From: UBA1715 sp045615765
GTDB taxonomy: Bacteria; Bacteroidota; Bacteroidia; Bacteroidales; UBA1715
Length of the DNA stretch: 19,458 nucleotides
Assembly (NCBI GenBank): GCA_045615765.1
Contig: JAZLFM010000023.1
Span: 1 to 19,458, forward strand
Direction of reading: 5' to 3'
The notes under the pieces are model-generated. The model ran no database searches and was not told the DNA's origin. It worked only from the letters and a program-made list of their open reading frames with translations. The position numbers and the translations under genes were made by a program. This document shows positions 1 through 7,769 of the stretch, piece after piece; positions within the stretch are counted from its first letter, which is position 1, and every line of letters begins with the position of its first letter.

Positions 1-15
1 ATTTCAGAAGAAATA

Positions 16-24
16 TAGTTTTTG
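16..24 (+). promoter_or_regulatory. Possible -7 promoter box for the first gene
   Basis: TAGTTTTTG resembles the Bacteroidota -7 element TAnnTTTG with one extra T, and is followed by TAAAAA as at several other promoters here. It ends 17 bases before the ATG at 42. No -33 element can be judged, because the window begins too close. Confidence 0.35.
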
Positions 25-41
25 TAAAAAGAATATTAATT

Positions 42-488
42 ATGGAAATAAGTATTATAAAATTAATAACAGAGGCACTAGGTCATTTCCTTTATACTAT
101 ATTTAATTTAATTATTATAGCACCTTTTACTTTGTGGAAAAAAGCTGGCTATAGATTAATTGAGCAAAAGAAAAATGATTATTTAAAACTATCAAAAATA
201 GAGGGATCATATTCCTTTTTGGTGTTTTTGAAAAGACTTTTTTTTGAATTCTTGTTAGATGCAATTTGCTTTATTTCTTATTTTGTAGGAATTTGTGTTT
301 CTGTTTATGCTCTTGTAACAGATTGTTTTTTGTCTTGTTTAGGTGTATTGCTAGTTTCTTATTATATACCAGTTTTGCTGACAGTAATAAGAGATATATT
401 ACAATTATTGCTGTTGCCTGTTCGTAAATTAATTAATTGGCTTACTAAGCCTGCTCAATATATTGATTTGGAGATAAAAAACAAGTAA
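42..488 (+). CDS. Small multi-pass membrane protein of unknown function
   Basis: A 148-residue protein that I do not recognise. Visible features are a hydrophobic stretch near residues 8-31, a Lys/Arg-rich amphipathic part at about 32-65, and two long hydrophobic stretches at about 67-93 and 95-124. The C-terminal part (about 125-148) is basic to mixed. This suggests an inner-membrane protein with three or more membrane segments and a cytoplasmic basic loop. There is no lipobox, catalytic motif or known domain signature. The start at 42 is the first ATG after a promoter-like box and the AT-rich leader typical of this genome. A strong hairpin terminator follows the stop, so it is probably a single-gene transcript. 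The gene is very AT-rich. It could be an accessory or immunity-type membrane protein, but nothing in the sequence proves that. Confidence 0.7.
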   Translation: MEISIIKLITEALGHFLYTIFNLIIIAPFTLWKKAGYRLIEQKKNDYLKLSKIEGSYSFLVFLKRLFFEFLLDAICFISYFVGICVSVYALVTDCFLSCLGVLLVSYYIPVLLTVIRDILQLLLLPVRKLINWLTKPAQYIDLEIKNK

Positions 489-510
489 GTTTTAATACTG
501 TGTTTACTTG

Positions 511-538
511 AAAGGCGAAGCATTGCTTCGCCTTTTTA
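511..538 (+). terminator. Intrinsic terminator
   Basis: A perfect 11-bp stem (AAAGGCGAAGC with its complement) closes a three-base ATT loop and runs into a T-rich tail. It ends transcription of the membrane-protein gene at 42-488. Confidence 0.9.
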
Positions 539-563
539 TTTTTGTAGATTTTGGAATAATATT

Positions 564-597
564 ATTTGTAAAAAATATATATTTGTAAAAAATATAT
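564..597 (+). repeat. Perfect tandem duplication of 17 bases in a promoter
   Basis: ATTTGTAAAAAATATAT occurs twice head to tail (564-580 and 581-597) with no mismatch and ends five bases before the ATG at 602. The duplication makes the second TTTG part of a full TATATTTG box, so copy number could affect promoter strength or spacing. Confidence 0.9.
578..585 (+). promoter_or_regulatory. -7 promoter box (TATATTTG) for the 602 gene
   Basis: A perfect TAnnTTTG match 16 bases before the ATG. It straddles the junction of the 17-base tandem duplication. A TTG at 551-553 lies 24 bases upstream, slightly far for a -33 element. Confidence 0.6.
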
Positions 598-601
598 AGT
601 C

Positions 602-1015
602 ATGGACAAAGAAATAAAAACAATTGATATTCCGAAAGGTTGGGAATTCGAAAGAATTGAGGACGGAAAAGTTATTTTAAAAGAAACACAAAATCCCTTG
701 GCTTTGTTACCAAAAAGTTGGGAAGACTATTGTAAAATTGCAGAACCAGATGCAGTTTTCTCAAAAACAAAAAAAGGTGGTGTTCTTACATTGATGGATC
801 AATTACTTACTTTGCGTGATGTATATCGTCAAGGTTGGAAACCAAATTGGAAAAATCCAGAAAATAAATGGTGTGTTGAATTATATAACGATTCTGCAAT
901 CAAAACAATTCGTACGACAGATAACGAAATCTTTTCTTTTCAATCAATTATCGTTCGAGATTTGTTTTATATGAATTTTAAGAGCGAAATAGAAAAATTA
1001 TCAGAGATTTTCTAG
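602..1015 (+). CDS. Phage/plasmid-type small hypothetical protein
   Basis: A 137-residue soluble protein with no signal peptide or membrane segment. It opens with an 'IDIPKGWEFERIEDGKVILK' style segment (about residues 9-28), then LPKSWEDYC (36-44) and a central LRDVYRQGWKPNW (71-83). From memory, this architecture (IPxGxE near the start, LPKSWE, then LRDxYRxGWxPxW) is shared by small proteins of unknown function in Bacteroides phages and mobile elements. No enzymatic motif is visible. It has its own promoter and a terminator at 1040, so it is transcribed alone. Its presence here without other phage genes suggests a stray remnant or a domesticated gene. Family membership is recalled, not searched; function is unknown. 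Confidence 0.75.
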   Translation: MDKEIKTIDIPKGWEFERIEDGKVILKETQNPLALLPKSWEDYCKIAEPDAVFSKTKKGGVLTLMDQLLTLRDVYRQGWKPNWKNPENKWCVELYNDSAIKTIRTTDNEIFSFQSIIVRDLFYMNFKSEIEKLSEIF

Positions 1016-1039
1016 TAGAATTGAGATTTGTAAAGTTAT

Positions 1040-1066
1040 AAGGCGGATTAATTCCGCCTTTTTCTT
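1040..1066 (+). terminator. Intrinsic terminator between convergent genes
   Basis: AAGGCGGA pairs with TCCGCCTT around a five-base loop and is followed by TTTTTCTTTT on the plus strand. It clearly serves the 602 gene. The stem could also help stop minus-strand xerD transcription, but there the T-tract is missing. Confidence 0.85.
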
Positions 1067-1067
1067 T

Positions 1068-1970
1068 TTATCTTCTAGGGTGAAATAACATAATTGTTTC
1101 GTGCAAATGTTGTTTGTCTAGGTGGGTGTACAATTCTGTTGTTGTAATGGATTCGTGTCCGAGCATTTCTTGAACACTACGTAAATCAGCACCTCCATTA
1201 ACAAGATGGGTTGCGAAGGAGTGACGAAATGTGTGTGGACTTATGTTCTTCGTAATTCCGGCTTCTTTTGCAGCGTCTTTTATTATAAGAAATACCATCA
1301 CGCGTGTGAGGTGCTTTCCACGTCGGTTAAGAAATAGATAGTCTTTTTCTGATTCCGGTATTTGTAAATGGCAACGCCATTCTAAATAATCTTGTATTTC
1401 GTGTATCGCTTTGTCGCTAATTGGTACAAGGCGTTCTTTGTCTCCCTTTCCAACAACTCGTATAAAACCATCGTTGAAAAAAAGGTTGTGTATTTGTAGA
1501 TTTACCAGTTCGCTTACGCGTAATCCGCAACTATAGAGCGTTTCAAGCATGGCTCTGTTTCTGTGTCCTTCGGGTTTGCTGACATCTATTACATTTATAA
1601 TTGCATCAATTTCTTGTATTGAAAGGTAAACAGGCAGTTTTTTAGGCATTCTTGGCGCTTCCAATAAGTCGGTTGGGTCGGATTCGATAATGTCGTCAAT
1701 TTGGAGGTAAGAGAAAAAGTTTTTTATACCAGAAATTATGCGTGCTTGTGAACGCTCGCATACGACTGTGTCAAGATGATTTAACCAATACACAAATTCG
1801 TGTAAGTCGTCTAAAGTTATCTTTTCTGGTCCACCTTTGAAGTCGCTTGCGATACAGAATTCTTGTAATTTTCTCACGTCATATTCGTATGCTTCTACGC
1901 TATTGTCGGAAAGCGATTTTTCCAACTTTAGGTATAGCTTGAAGTCGTGAATACATTTTTCCCATTCCAT
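1068..1970 (-). CDS. xerD: Site-specific tyrosine recombinase XerD-like
   Basis: A 300-residue tyrosine recombinase, expected to resolve chromosome dimers at dif with a XerC partner. The N-terminal SAM-like DNA-binding domain covers about residues 1-95 and the catalytic domain about 115-300. All six catalytic positions are visible: R151 (CGLRVSEL), K175 (VGKGDKE), H246 and R249 (HTFRHSFATHL), H272 (LGHES) and the nucleophile Y281 (ELYTHL). The length matches the XerC/XerD family. I place the start at 1970 rather than the longest frame at 2018, for two reasons: MEWEKCIHDF is the usual family N-terminus, and the best promoter box (1988-1995) lies inside the extra 16 codons. XerC, or a mobile-element integrase, cannot be wholly excluded, but there is no element around it. 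Confidence 0.9.
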   Translation of the reverse strand: MEWEKCIHDFKLYLKLEKSLSDNSVEAYEYDVRKLQEFCIASDFKGGPEKITLDDLHEFVYWLNHLDTVVCERSQARIISGIKNFFSYLQIDDIIESDPTDLLEAPRMPKKLPVYLSIQEIDAIINVIDVSKPEGHRNRAMLETLYSCGLRVSELVNLQIHNLFFNDGFIRVVGKGDKERLVPISDKAIHEIQDYLEWRCHLQIPESEKDYLFLNRRGKHLTRVMVFLIIKDAAKEAGITKNISPHTFRHSFATHLVNGGADLRSVQEMLGHESITTTELYTHLDKQHLHETIMLFHPRR

Positions 1971-1987
1971 AGTGGTAATTTTATAAA

Positions 1988-2018
1988 CAAAAATAGTGGA
2001 GAAAAGTTTTAAAAACAA
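1988..2018 (-). promoter_or_regulatory. Promoter of xerD
   Basis: On the minus strand, TATTTTTG (1988-1995) is a perfect TAnnTTTG box 17 bases before the ATG at 1970, and a TTG (2016-2018) lies 20 bases further upstream, about the right distance for -33. Transcripts would begin after the 2018 ATG of the longer frame, which supports the shorter protein. Confidence 0.65.
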
Positions 2019-2063
2019 TTTTTACAATTGATATTACGTTACTATGTTGCCTGAAATATGTGA

Positions 2064-2071
2064 TATATTTG
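2064..2071 (+). promoter_or_regulatory. -7 promoter box just before the WG-repeat gene
   Basis: TATATTTG followed by C is a perfect Bacteroidota -7 match. It ends only four bases before the ATG at 2076, so the message would be leaderless or nearly so. A TTG at 2047-2049 is closer than the usual -33 spacing. Confidence 0.55.
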
Positions 2072-2075
2072 CAAA

Positions 2076-2903
2076 ATGAGACTACTATTGTCCATATTAC
2101 TTGTTTCAATATGTTCGTTTTCTTTTTCTCAAGAACTACGACCGGTTGTCTGTACAGACGGCTTGTTGGTTTATGAAGGAGAATATGGAGATATTTTAAC
2201 TTTTTATGACCAACATTCTGCAGACCAACCAGAAGGGAAATGGGGATATGTAGATAAAAAAGGTAGGGTAGTTATCCCTCCACAATATGAACATGCGGAT
2301 TATTTTAGTTTTGGCTTAGCATGCGTAAAAAAAGATGGTAAATATGGCTATATAGACTCTACAGGTTCGGTAAAAATATATTTTTACTTTGATGAAGCAA
2401 AGGCGTTTGATCCTCAATATAAAAGAGCTTTAGTGAAAAGAAATGGCAAATGGGGCTGGATTTCAGTGTATGGCGATTATGTGGTGAAATGTCGGTACGA
2501 TATGGCTTCGCCGTATGTCGATGGCTTTGCTATGGTATGTCAGAATGGGAAATATGGCTATATAAATCTTCAAGGAAACTTTGTTGTTCCCTGTCGTTTT
2601 GATTGTTTAGGACCATTTGGCGAGAATGGTTTTGCGTTAGCAGAACAAGGCGGAAGTTGGGGATATGTTGATACTGTTGGCAATATACCGATTGGTTGCC
2701 AGTTTGAAGAAGCTTTTGGATTTAATGAAGGGTATGCTGCTGTGAAAAAAGAAGGAAAGTGGGGCTTCATAAATGAAAAAGGAATTATTGTTATTGCTCC
2801 ACAGTTTGATTTTGCCGAGAATTTCTATAAAGGTATTGCTTTTGTCGTAAAGGATGAAGAGCGGTTTTATGTGAACAAAAAAGGAGAAAGAATAGCGGAT
2901 TAA
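2076..2903 (+). CDS. Secreted WG-repeat protein
   Basis: A 275-residue protein with a signal peptide (about residues 1-19: basic start, hydrophobic core, SFSFS before QE) and then a chain of WG-type repeats. The repeat signature G-K/S-W/Y-G-Y/W/F-V/I-D/N occurs at about 54, 88, 124, 158, 193 and 227, with a decayed seventh copy near 262 (ERFYVN). Spacing is about 34-36 residues. Each unit continues as 'xxGxxVIPxxYDxAxxFxxGxAxVxxxGK', the usual WG-repeat (KWG) pattern. Such proteins in Bacteroidota are exported or surface proteins of unknown, possibly binding, function. There is no lipobox cysteine directly after the signal peptide, so it is probably periplasmic or secreted. It has its own promoter and a terminator overlapping the stop codon, so it is monocistronic. 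Confidence 0.9.
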   Translation: MRLLLSILLVSICSFSFSQELRPVVCTDGLLVYEGEYGDILTFYDQHSADQPEGKWGYVDKKGRVVIPPQYEHADYFSFGLACVKKDGKYGYIDSTGSVKIYFYFDEAKAFDPQYKRALVKRNGKWGWISVYGDYVVKCRYDMASPYVDGFAMVCQNGKYGYINLQGNFVVPCRFDCLGPFGENGFALAEQGGSWGYVDTVGNIPIGCQFEEAFGFNEGYAAVKKEGKWGFINEKGIIVIAPQFDFAENFYKGIAFVVKDEERFYVNKKGERIAD

Positions 2904-2924
2904 GTGTTAGAAGGACACTTTTTC
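2902..2924 (+). terminator. Intrinsic terminator overlapping the stop codon
   Basis: AAGTGT (2902-2907) pairs with ACACTT (2915-2920), followed by a T-tract. The TAA stop of the WG-repeat gene is part of the left arm. Confidence 0.7.
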
Positions 2925-2998
2925 TCGAAAAAAGTTTGTTTGGGTAAAATAACTCGATTTTGTCTTTTTTTATCGTTTTATTTTGCAAATAATTTTAT

Positions 2999-3006
2999 TA
3001 GTTTTG
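2999..3006 (+). promoter_or_regulatory. -7 promoter box of the glycogen operon
   Basis: TAGTTTTG followed by C is a perfect TAnnTTTG match, 29 bases before the ATG at 3036. It is the only strong box in the 132-base gap and so the likely promoter for all four glycogen genes. No well-spaced TTG at -33 is present. Confidence 0.6.
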
Positions 3007-3035
3007 CGACGGACTGAATAAGAACCTTTTGATAA

Positions 3036-4982
3036 ATGGAGTATTTAGAATTTTCCCGCCAACAAGTAACGAACTTGCAGAATTCACTACAGCGCGAATT
3101 CTTACGTACGAACAAAGCAGGCTCGTATGCGAACTCAACAATTGTAAACTGTAATACGAGAAAGTATCACGGTTTATTGGTTTGCCCTATTAAGGAAATC
3201 GATGGAGAAAACTATGTTTTATTGTCTTCATTAGATGAAACCGTTATTGTTGAAAATACACCATTTCAGTTGGCAACGCATAAATTTGGAAATGAAATTT
3301 ATCCGACAGGTTACAAGTATATTGAATCTGTTAAGAATTCTCCGATATTGACTATTGTGTATCATGTTGGAGGATTGGTTTTGCAGAAAGAAATGGTTTT
3401 GGTTGATAATGATGAACGATTTTTAATTCGTTATACCGTTATTAGTTCAACTATGCCGGCAAAATTACAGTTGCGTCCGTTTTTGGCATTTAGAAAAGTT
3501 CATGAGTTGACGCATGCAAACACAGGTGCAAATACGAGACATCTTGTGATTGAAAATGGTATATCAAATAGTTTATACGAATATTTCCCAACTGTGAATA
3601 TGCAGTTGTCTAAAAAGAATGAATTTGTTTCGGCACCAGATTGGTATCGTAATTTCACATACGATAGAGAAAGTGAACGTGGCTATGAGTGTGCGGAAGA
3701 TTTGTTTACTCCAGGATTCTTTGAAATAACTTTGAAAGAAGGAGAAAGTGTTGTGTTTTCAGCAGGTTTAAAACCTGTAAAAACAGCAACATTAAAAGGA
3801 ATGTTCGAAAAAGAAACAAAAGGAAGAGATACTCAAACTAATTTTGAAGAATGTCTTCGCCATGCTGCTCGTCAGTTTATGTATCGTTCTCCGAAAGGTT
3901 GCGAAGTAATTGCTAGTTTCCCATGGACAGGTTTGTGGGGACGCGATAGTTTGGTTTCGCTTCCAGGGTTGACATTAGCGCAAGGAGATTGGGATACTTG
4001 TCGTGCAGTTCTTGACACAATGTCTAATGATATTGATGGATATGTGTATAAGAATAAAGGAAATATCGAACATACTAATACAGAATCTATAGATACGGCA
4101 TTATGGTATATTCGTTCGGTGCAACAGTTCAACTGGAATACAAAAGATGTTGCGTTGACGAGAAAATTGTATCAAAAGAAAGTTGAAGAGATTTTGAATA
4201 CATACATGTCTGGTGAAAATGGTAATGTTATTATGCACGACAATGGTTTGTTGTATTTACCAGACGAAAATAAAGCACTTACTTGGGTTGATGCCAAAGT
4301 AAATGGTGTGCCTGTAGTGAAGCGTTGGGGGTATGTTGTAGAAGTTAATGCCTTGTGGTATAACGCAATATGCTTTGCATTAGAGTTGATTACAAAGAAA
4401 TCGTTCCAAGAAAAATGGAAAGATATTCCAGCAAAGATTGAAAAATCGTTTGATGAAATGTTTTGGGATGATGAATATGGATATTTGGCAGATTTTTGCG
4501 TGAATGGCTATAAAGATTTCTCTATGCGTCCAAGTCAAATTTTTGGCGCGTCATTGCCATTTTCTCCGCTAGAAGATGTTAAACGTCATTCCGTGTTGGA
4601 ACATGTTCGAAAAGAATTATTGGCACCTTGTGGCATTCGTACATTGTCTCCAAAAAGTCAAAATTATGTAGGAACAATTACAGGTACGATAGAAGAAAGA
4701 GATTATGCATACCATAATGGTGGCGTTTTAATGTGGTTGTTGGCTCCGTATGCAGAAGCTTATTTGAAATTACATGGACGTTCGGGTGTAGCCGAAATAA
4801 AACGAATTTATGCGGACTTGGAAACATTGGTTCGTGAATATGGTTTGGGTACTATAGGTGAAGTATTTGACGGAAACCCTCCATATACTCCAAGAGGTTC
4901 TATTTCTCAAGCATGGTCGGTTGGTGCTGCGTTACGTATATGTAAGTTGATTCAGAATTTTGAAGCAGAAGAACAAAAATAA
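3036..4982 (+). CDS. Glycogen debranching enzyme (GDE_N/GDE_C, amylo-alpha-1,6-glucosidase)
   Basis: A 648-residue cytoplasmic enzyme expected to remove alpha-1,6 branch stubs from glycogen. Residues about 18-240 form the N-terminal beta-rich GDE_N domain, with the family signature EFLRTNKAGSY (21-31) and CNTRKYHGLLV (39-49). From about 270 to the end is the (alpha/alpha)6 GDE_C domain, with FPWTGLWGRDSLVSLPG (295-311), where D304 is a likely catalytic acid. Near residue 555 is IEERDYAYHNGGV, also conserved. Length and domain order agree with Bacteroidales homologues. It is the first gene of the operon, and the next gene starts 10 bases after its stop. No truncation or missing motif is seen. 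Confidence 0.92.
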   Translation: MEYLEFSRQQVTNLQNSLQREFLRTNKAGSYANSTIVNCNTRKYHGLLVCPIKEIDGENYVLLSSLDETVIVENTPFQLATHKFGNEIYPTGYKYIESVKNSPILTIVYHVGGLVLQKEMVLVDNDERFLIRYTVISSTMPAKLQLRPFLAFRKVHELTHANTGANTRHLVIENGISNSLYEYFPTVNMQLSKKNEFVSAPDWYRNFTYDRESERGYECAEDLFTPGFFEITLKEGESVVFSAGLKPVKTATLKGMFEKETKGRDTQTNFEECLRHAARQFMYRSPKGCEVIASFPWTGLWGRDSLVSLPGLTLAQGDWDTCRAVLDTMSNDIDGYVYKNKGNIEHTNTESIDTALWYIRSVQQFNWNTKDVALTRKLYQKKVEEILNTYMSGENGNVIMHDNGLLYLPDENKALTWVDAKVNGVPVVKRWGYVVEVNALWYNAICFALELITKKSFQEKWKDIPAKIEKSFDEMFWDDEYGYLADFCVNGYKDFSMRPSQIFGASLPFSPLEDVKRHSVLEHVRKELLAPCGIRTLSPKSQNYVGTITGTIEERDYAYHNGGVLMWLLAPYAEAYLKLHGRSGVAEIKRIYADLETLVREYGLGTIGEVFDGNPPYTPRGSISQAWSVGAALRICKLIQNFEAEEQK

Positions 4983-4992
4983 ATAGAAGACT

Positions 4993-6306
4993 ATGAAGGT
5001 GTTGATGTTTGGGTGGGAATTTCCACCACATATTTCAGGAGGTCTTGGAACCGCTTGTTTAGGTTTGACAAAGGCAATGCTTCGTCAAGGAGTTGATATT
5101 ATTTTTGTTGTACCTCGTGCTTATGGTGATGAAGATCAAAGCCAAATGCAGTTGGTTGGTGCAAGCTCTATTCGTGTAAAGATTAACCAATACCATTTTG
5201 GTGAAGAATTGACTTCAAAAAAGAATCATCAAAATATTCAATATGTGACAATAGGTGCAAATTTGGTTCCGTATGTTACAGAAGAAGAATATTATGATTT
5301 GATAAATAATCGTGTGACTGTAGATAGACAGTTCAAAGTTCATTCAAGTTCTGATACAGGAACTATAGACCTTCGTGGTGGATATGGCGGTGGTCTTATG
5401 AATGAAGTAAAAGGCTATGCGTATATCGCAGAAGAAATTGCCAGAAAATTTGATTTTGATGTAATACATGCTCATGATTGGATGACTTATGATGCTGGTA
5501 TTGCAGCAAAAAGAGTCTCTGGTAAGCCATTAGTTGTGCATGTACACGCAACAGAATTTGACCGTAGTGGTATGAATGTAAACCAGATTGTTTACGATAT
5601 GGAACGTCGTGGTATGCATAATGCCGACAAGGTTTTGACTGTAAGTAATTTGACTCGCTCTACGGTTGTGAATCATTATGGAGTAGATGAGTCAAAAGTT
5701 ACAACAGTATATAATGGTGTAGAAGCAATCGCAGCAAAAGCAAATCTACATTTCGAAAAAGCATCAGGCGACAAGATTGTTACATTCTTGGGACGTATTA
5801 CTTACCAAAAAGGTCCTGAATATTTCTTGGAAGCAGCCGCAAAGGTTTTGCAACGCAAGAAAAATGTGAAGTTTGTTATGGCGGGTAGCGGTGATATGTT
5901 GGAGAAAATGATGTGGCGTGCAGCAGAATTGGGCATTTCCAAAAATTTCTTCTTTACCGGTTTCTTACGCGGTGACGATGTGATTCACATGTTGTCAATT
6001 AGTGATGTGTATGTAATGCCTTCTGTTTCAGAACCATTTGGTATTTCTCCACTAGAAGCTATGCGTTCGAATGTGCCAGTTATTATTTCGAAGCAATCAG
6101 GTGTTGCAGAAGTATTAAAACATGCCATAAAAGTGGATTTTTGGGATATTGATTCAATGGCGGATGCTATTTACGGAATTATTTCGTACGACGCACTTCC
6201 TCAAATGTTTAAGGAAAATGCGAAAAAAGAAGCAGATAGCATTAAATGGGATAATGCTGCTAAGCGAATTAAAGAGGTGTATAAGAATTTATCAGAAAGG
6301 AAATAA
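4993..6306 (+). CDS. GT4-type glycogen synthase / glycosyltransferase
   Basis: A 437-residue retaining glycosyltransferase of the GT-B fold that should elongate alpha-1,4-glucan from a nucleotide sugar. The acceptor-side Rossmann domain begins with FGWEFPPHISGGLGTA (6-21), carrying the glycine loop, and IHAHDWMT (158-165). The donor-side domain has R268 (FLGRIT) and K273 (YQKGP), which contact the donor phosphates, and the E-x7-E motif E347...E355 (SEPFGISPLEA). This is the form found in Bacteroidota glycogen clusters; it is not the GT5 GlgA type. Whether the donor is ADP- or UDP-glucose cannot be seen, and no glgC is present in the window. It lies 10 bases after the debranching gene and three bases before the GH57 gene, so coexpression is almost certain. 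Confidence 0.9.
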   Translation: MKVLMFGWEFPPHISGGLGTACLGLTKAMLRQGVDIIFVVPRAYGDEDQSQMQLVGASSIRVKINQYHFGEELTSKKNHQNIQYVTIGANLVPYVTEEEYYDLINNRVTVDRQFKVHSSSDTGTIDLRGGYGGGLMNEVKGYAYIAEEIARKFDFDVIHAHDWMTYDAGIAAKRVSGKPLVVHVHATEFDRSGMNVNQIVYDMERRGMHNADKVLTVSNLTRSTVVNHYGVDESKVTTVYNGVEAIAAKANLHFEKASGDKIVTFLGRITYQKGPEYFLEAAAKVLQRKKNVKFVMAGSGDMLEKMMWRAAELGISKNFFFTGFLRGDDVIHMLSISDVYVMPSVSEPFGISPLEAMRSNVPVIISKQSGVAEVLKHAIKVDFWDIDSMADAIYGIISYDALPQMFKENAKKEADSIKWDNAAKRIKEVYKNLSERK

Positions 6307-6309
6307 GAT

Positions 6310-7749
6310 ATGAAAAACATTTGTTTGCATTTTTCGGTTCATCAACCATTCCAATTGCGTTCATACCGATTTTTTGATATTGGTCAAGATCATTATTATT
6401 ATGATGATTTTACCAATAAATCTAATGCATTGACAATAGCAAAACGTTGTTATATACCAATGAACAACTTGTTGCTTTCTTTGATTCATGCAAATAAAAA
6501 GGCATTTAAAGTAAGTTTTTCTATCTCGGGTAGTGCTATAGAACAATTTGAAATGTATGCACCAGAAGTGCTTAATAGTTTCAAACAATTAGCTGCTACA
6601 GGTTGTGTAGAATTTATTGCAGAACCAGATAATCATTCTTTGGCATCGGTTGCAAATCAAGAAGAATTAGAGTTGCAAGTGAAGGCTAATATGGAGAAAA
6701 TTGAAGCTTTGTTCGGACAAAAACCAAAGGTTTTCTGTAATACAGGCTTAGTTTACTCTGATGAATTAGGTAAAAAAATGTATGATCTTGGTTTCCAAGC
6801 AATCATGGGTGAGGGGGCAGACCAAATCTTAGGTTGGAAAAGTCCTAACTATGTGTATTGCGATGATGCACAACCACGCATGAAAGTTTTGTTGAGAAAC
6901 TATAAATTGACAGATGATGTAGCATTACGTTTTGCTAATCAAAACTGGTCAGAATGGCCATTGACAGCTGATAAATATGTAGGTTGGATTTCGTCTTCGT
7001 TGGAAAAAGAAGATGTAGTGAATCTTTTCTTCCAATACGAAATATTTGGCGATTCAAATCGTGCAGAAACAGGAATCTTTGATTTCTTCTCAGCGTTTGT
7101 AGCAATGATTGTAAAAGACAAGAATATTGCTTTTGCTACACCTTCGGAGGTTATTAAAAATTTCCAACCAATATCTGTGTTGAGCGTACCACAATATACT
7201 TCATGTGCGGACGAAGAACGTGATTTATCGGGATGGTTGGGTAATAATTTACAAAAACAGGCTTTTGATGCGATGTATTCGTTACAAAAACTTGTGAGAA
7301 TGTCTGATAATCAACAATTACTTTCTGATTGGAATAGATTGCAAGCTTGTGAAAATTTGCGTTTTATGGGTACTAAGTTCTTTAATAAAGATAGAGAACG
7401 CAGTCCATATCAAACTCCGTATGAAGCTTTTATAAATTTCATGAATGTGCTTTCTGATTTTACGGAACGCGTCAATAATCAACCTGCAGAAGTGAAATAC
7501 GAAGCGCTTTCTCCAGAAGAATTAGCTGCAGAAATTGAAAAATACACAGCGATATTGAAAGAGTTGGAGAATGCAAAATTAAAATCTGCAAAGAAGAAAC
7601 CTGCTGTTAAAAAAACTGCGACAAAAAAAGAACCTGCAGTAAAAAAGACAGAAAAGGTTGAAAAAGCAGCTGTAAAGAAACCTGTAGAGAAAAAAGCTAC
7701 AAAAACAACAAAAGCTACAACTACAAAAAAGAAAACAACTAAAAAATAA
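6310..7749 (+). CDS. GH57-family protein, probably catalytically altered, with lysine-rich tail
   Basis: A 479-residue protein whose residues 1-400 match the Bacteroidales GH57 alpha-amylase/glucanotransferase family: HFSVHQPFQL (7-16), RFFDIGQDHYYYDDF (20-34), VEFIAEPDNHSLAS (100-113), ILGWKSPNYVY (173-183). From knowledge of the family, region 3 normally reads FRNTELIY with the nucleophile Glu, and region 4 reads MDYETFG with the acid/base Asp. Here they read FCNTGLVY (G146, codon GGC at 6745) and FQYEIFG (Q242, codon CAA at 7033). Both catalytic acids therefore seem lost, and each needs two base changes, so sequencing error is unlikely. Residues 423-479 are a Lys/Thr/Ala/Pro tail with 24 lysines in 57 residues, likely disordered. 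The neighbours say glycogen metabolism; the role may be glucan binding or regulation rather than hydrolysis. Confidence 0.85.
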   Translation: MKNICLHFSVHQPFQLRSYRFFDIGQDHYYYDDFTNKSNALTIAKRCYIPMNNLLLSLIHANKKAFKVSFSISGSAIEQFEMYAPEVLNSFKQLAATGCVEFIAEPDNHSLASVANQEELELQVKANMEKIEALFGQKPKVFCNTGLVYSDELGKKMYDLGFQAIMGEGADQILGWKSPNYVYCDDAQPRMKVLLRNYKLTDDVALRFANQNWSEWPLTADKYVGWISSSLEKEDVVNLFFQYEIFGDSNRAETGIFDFFSAFVAMIVKDKNIAFATPSEVIKNFQPISVLSVPQYTSCADEERDLSGWLGNNLQKQAFDAMYSLQKLVRMSDNQQLLSDWNRLQACENLRFMGTKFFNKDRERSPYQTPYEAFINFMNVLSDFTERVNNQPAEVKYEALSPEELAAEIEKYTAILKELENAKLKSAKKKPAVKKTATKKEPAVKKTEKVEKAAVKKPVEKKATKTTKATTTKKKTTKK

Positions 7750-7769
7750 TATAAATACAATAAACTTAA

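Noticed and set aside
1068..1970. XerD as the recombinase that drives the accessory array
   Set aside because: It lies about 9 kb away on the other side of the glycogen operon, has the size and motifs of the chromosomal enzyme, and no array module is near it.
1971..2018. Sixteen-residue N-terminal extension of XerD
   Set aside because: The promoter -7 box at 1988-1995 lies inside it, and family members start at the MEWEK-like position.
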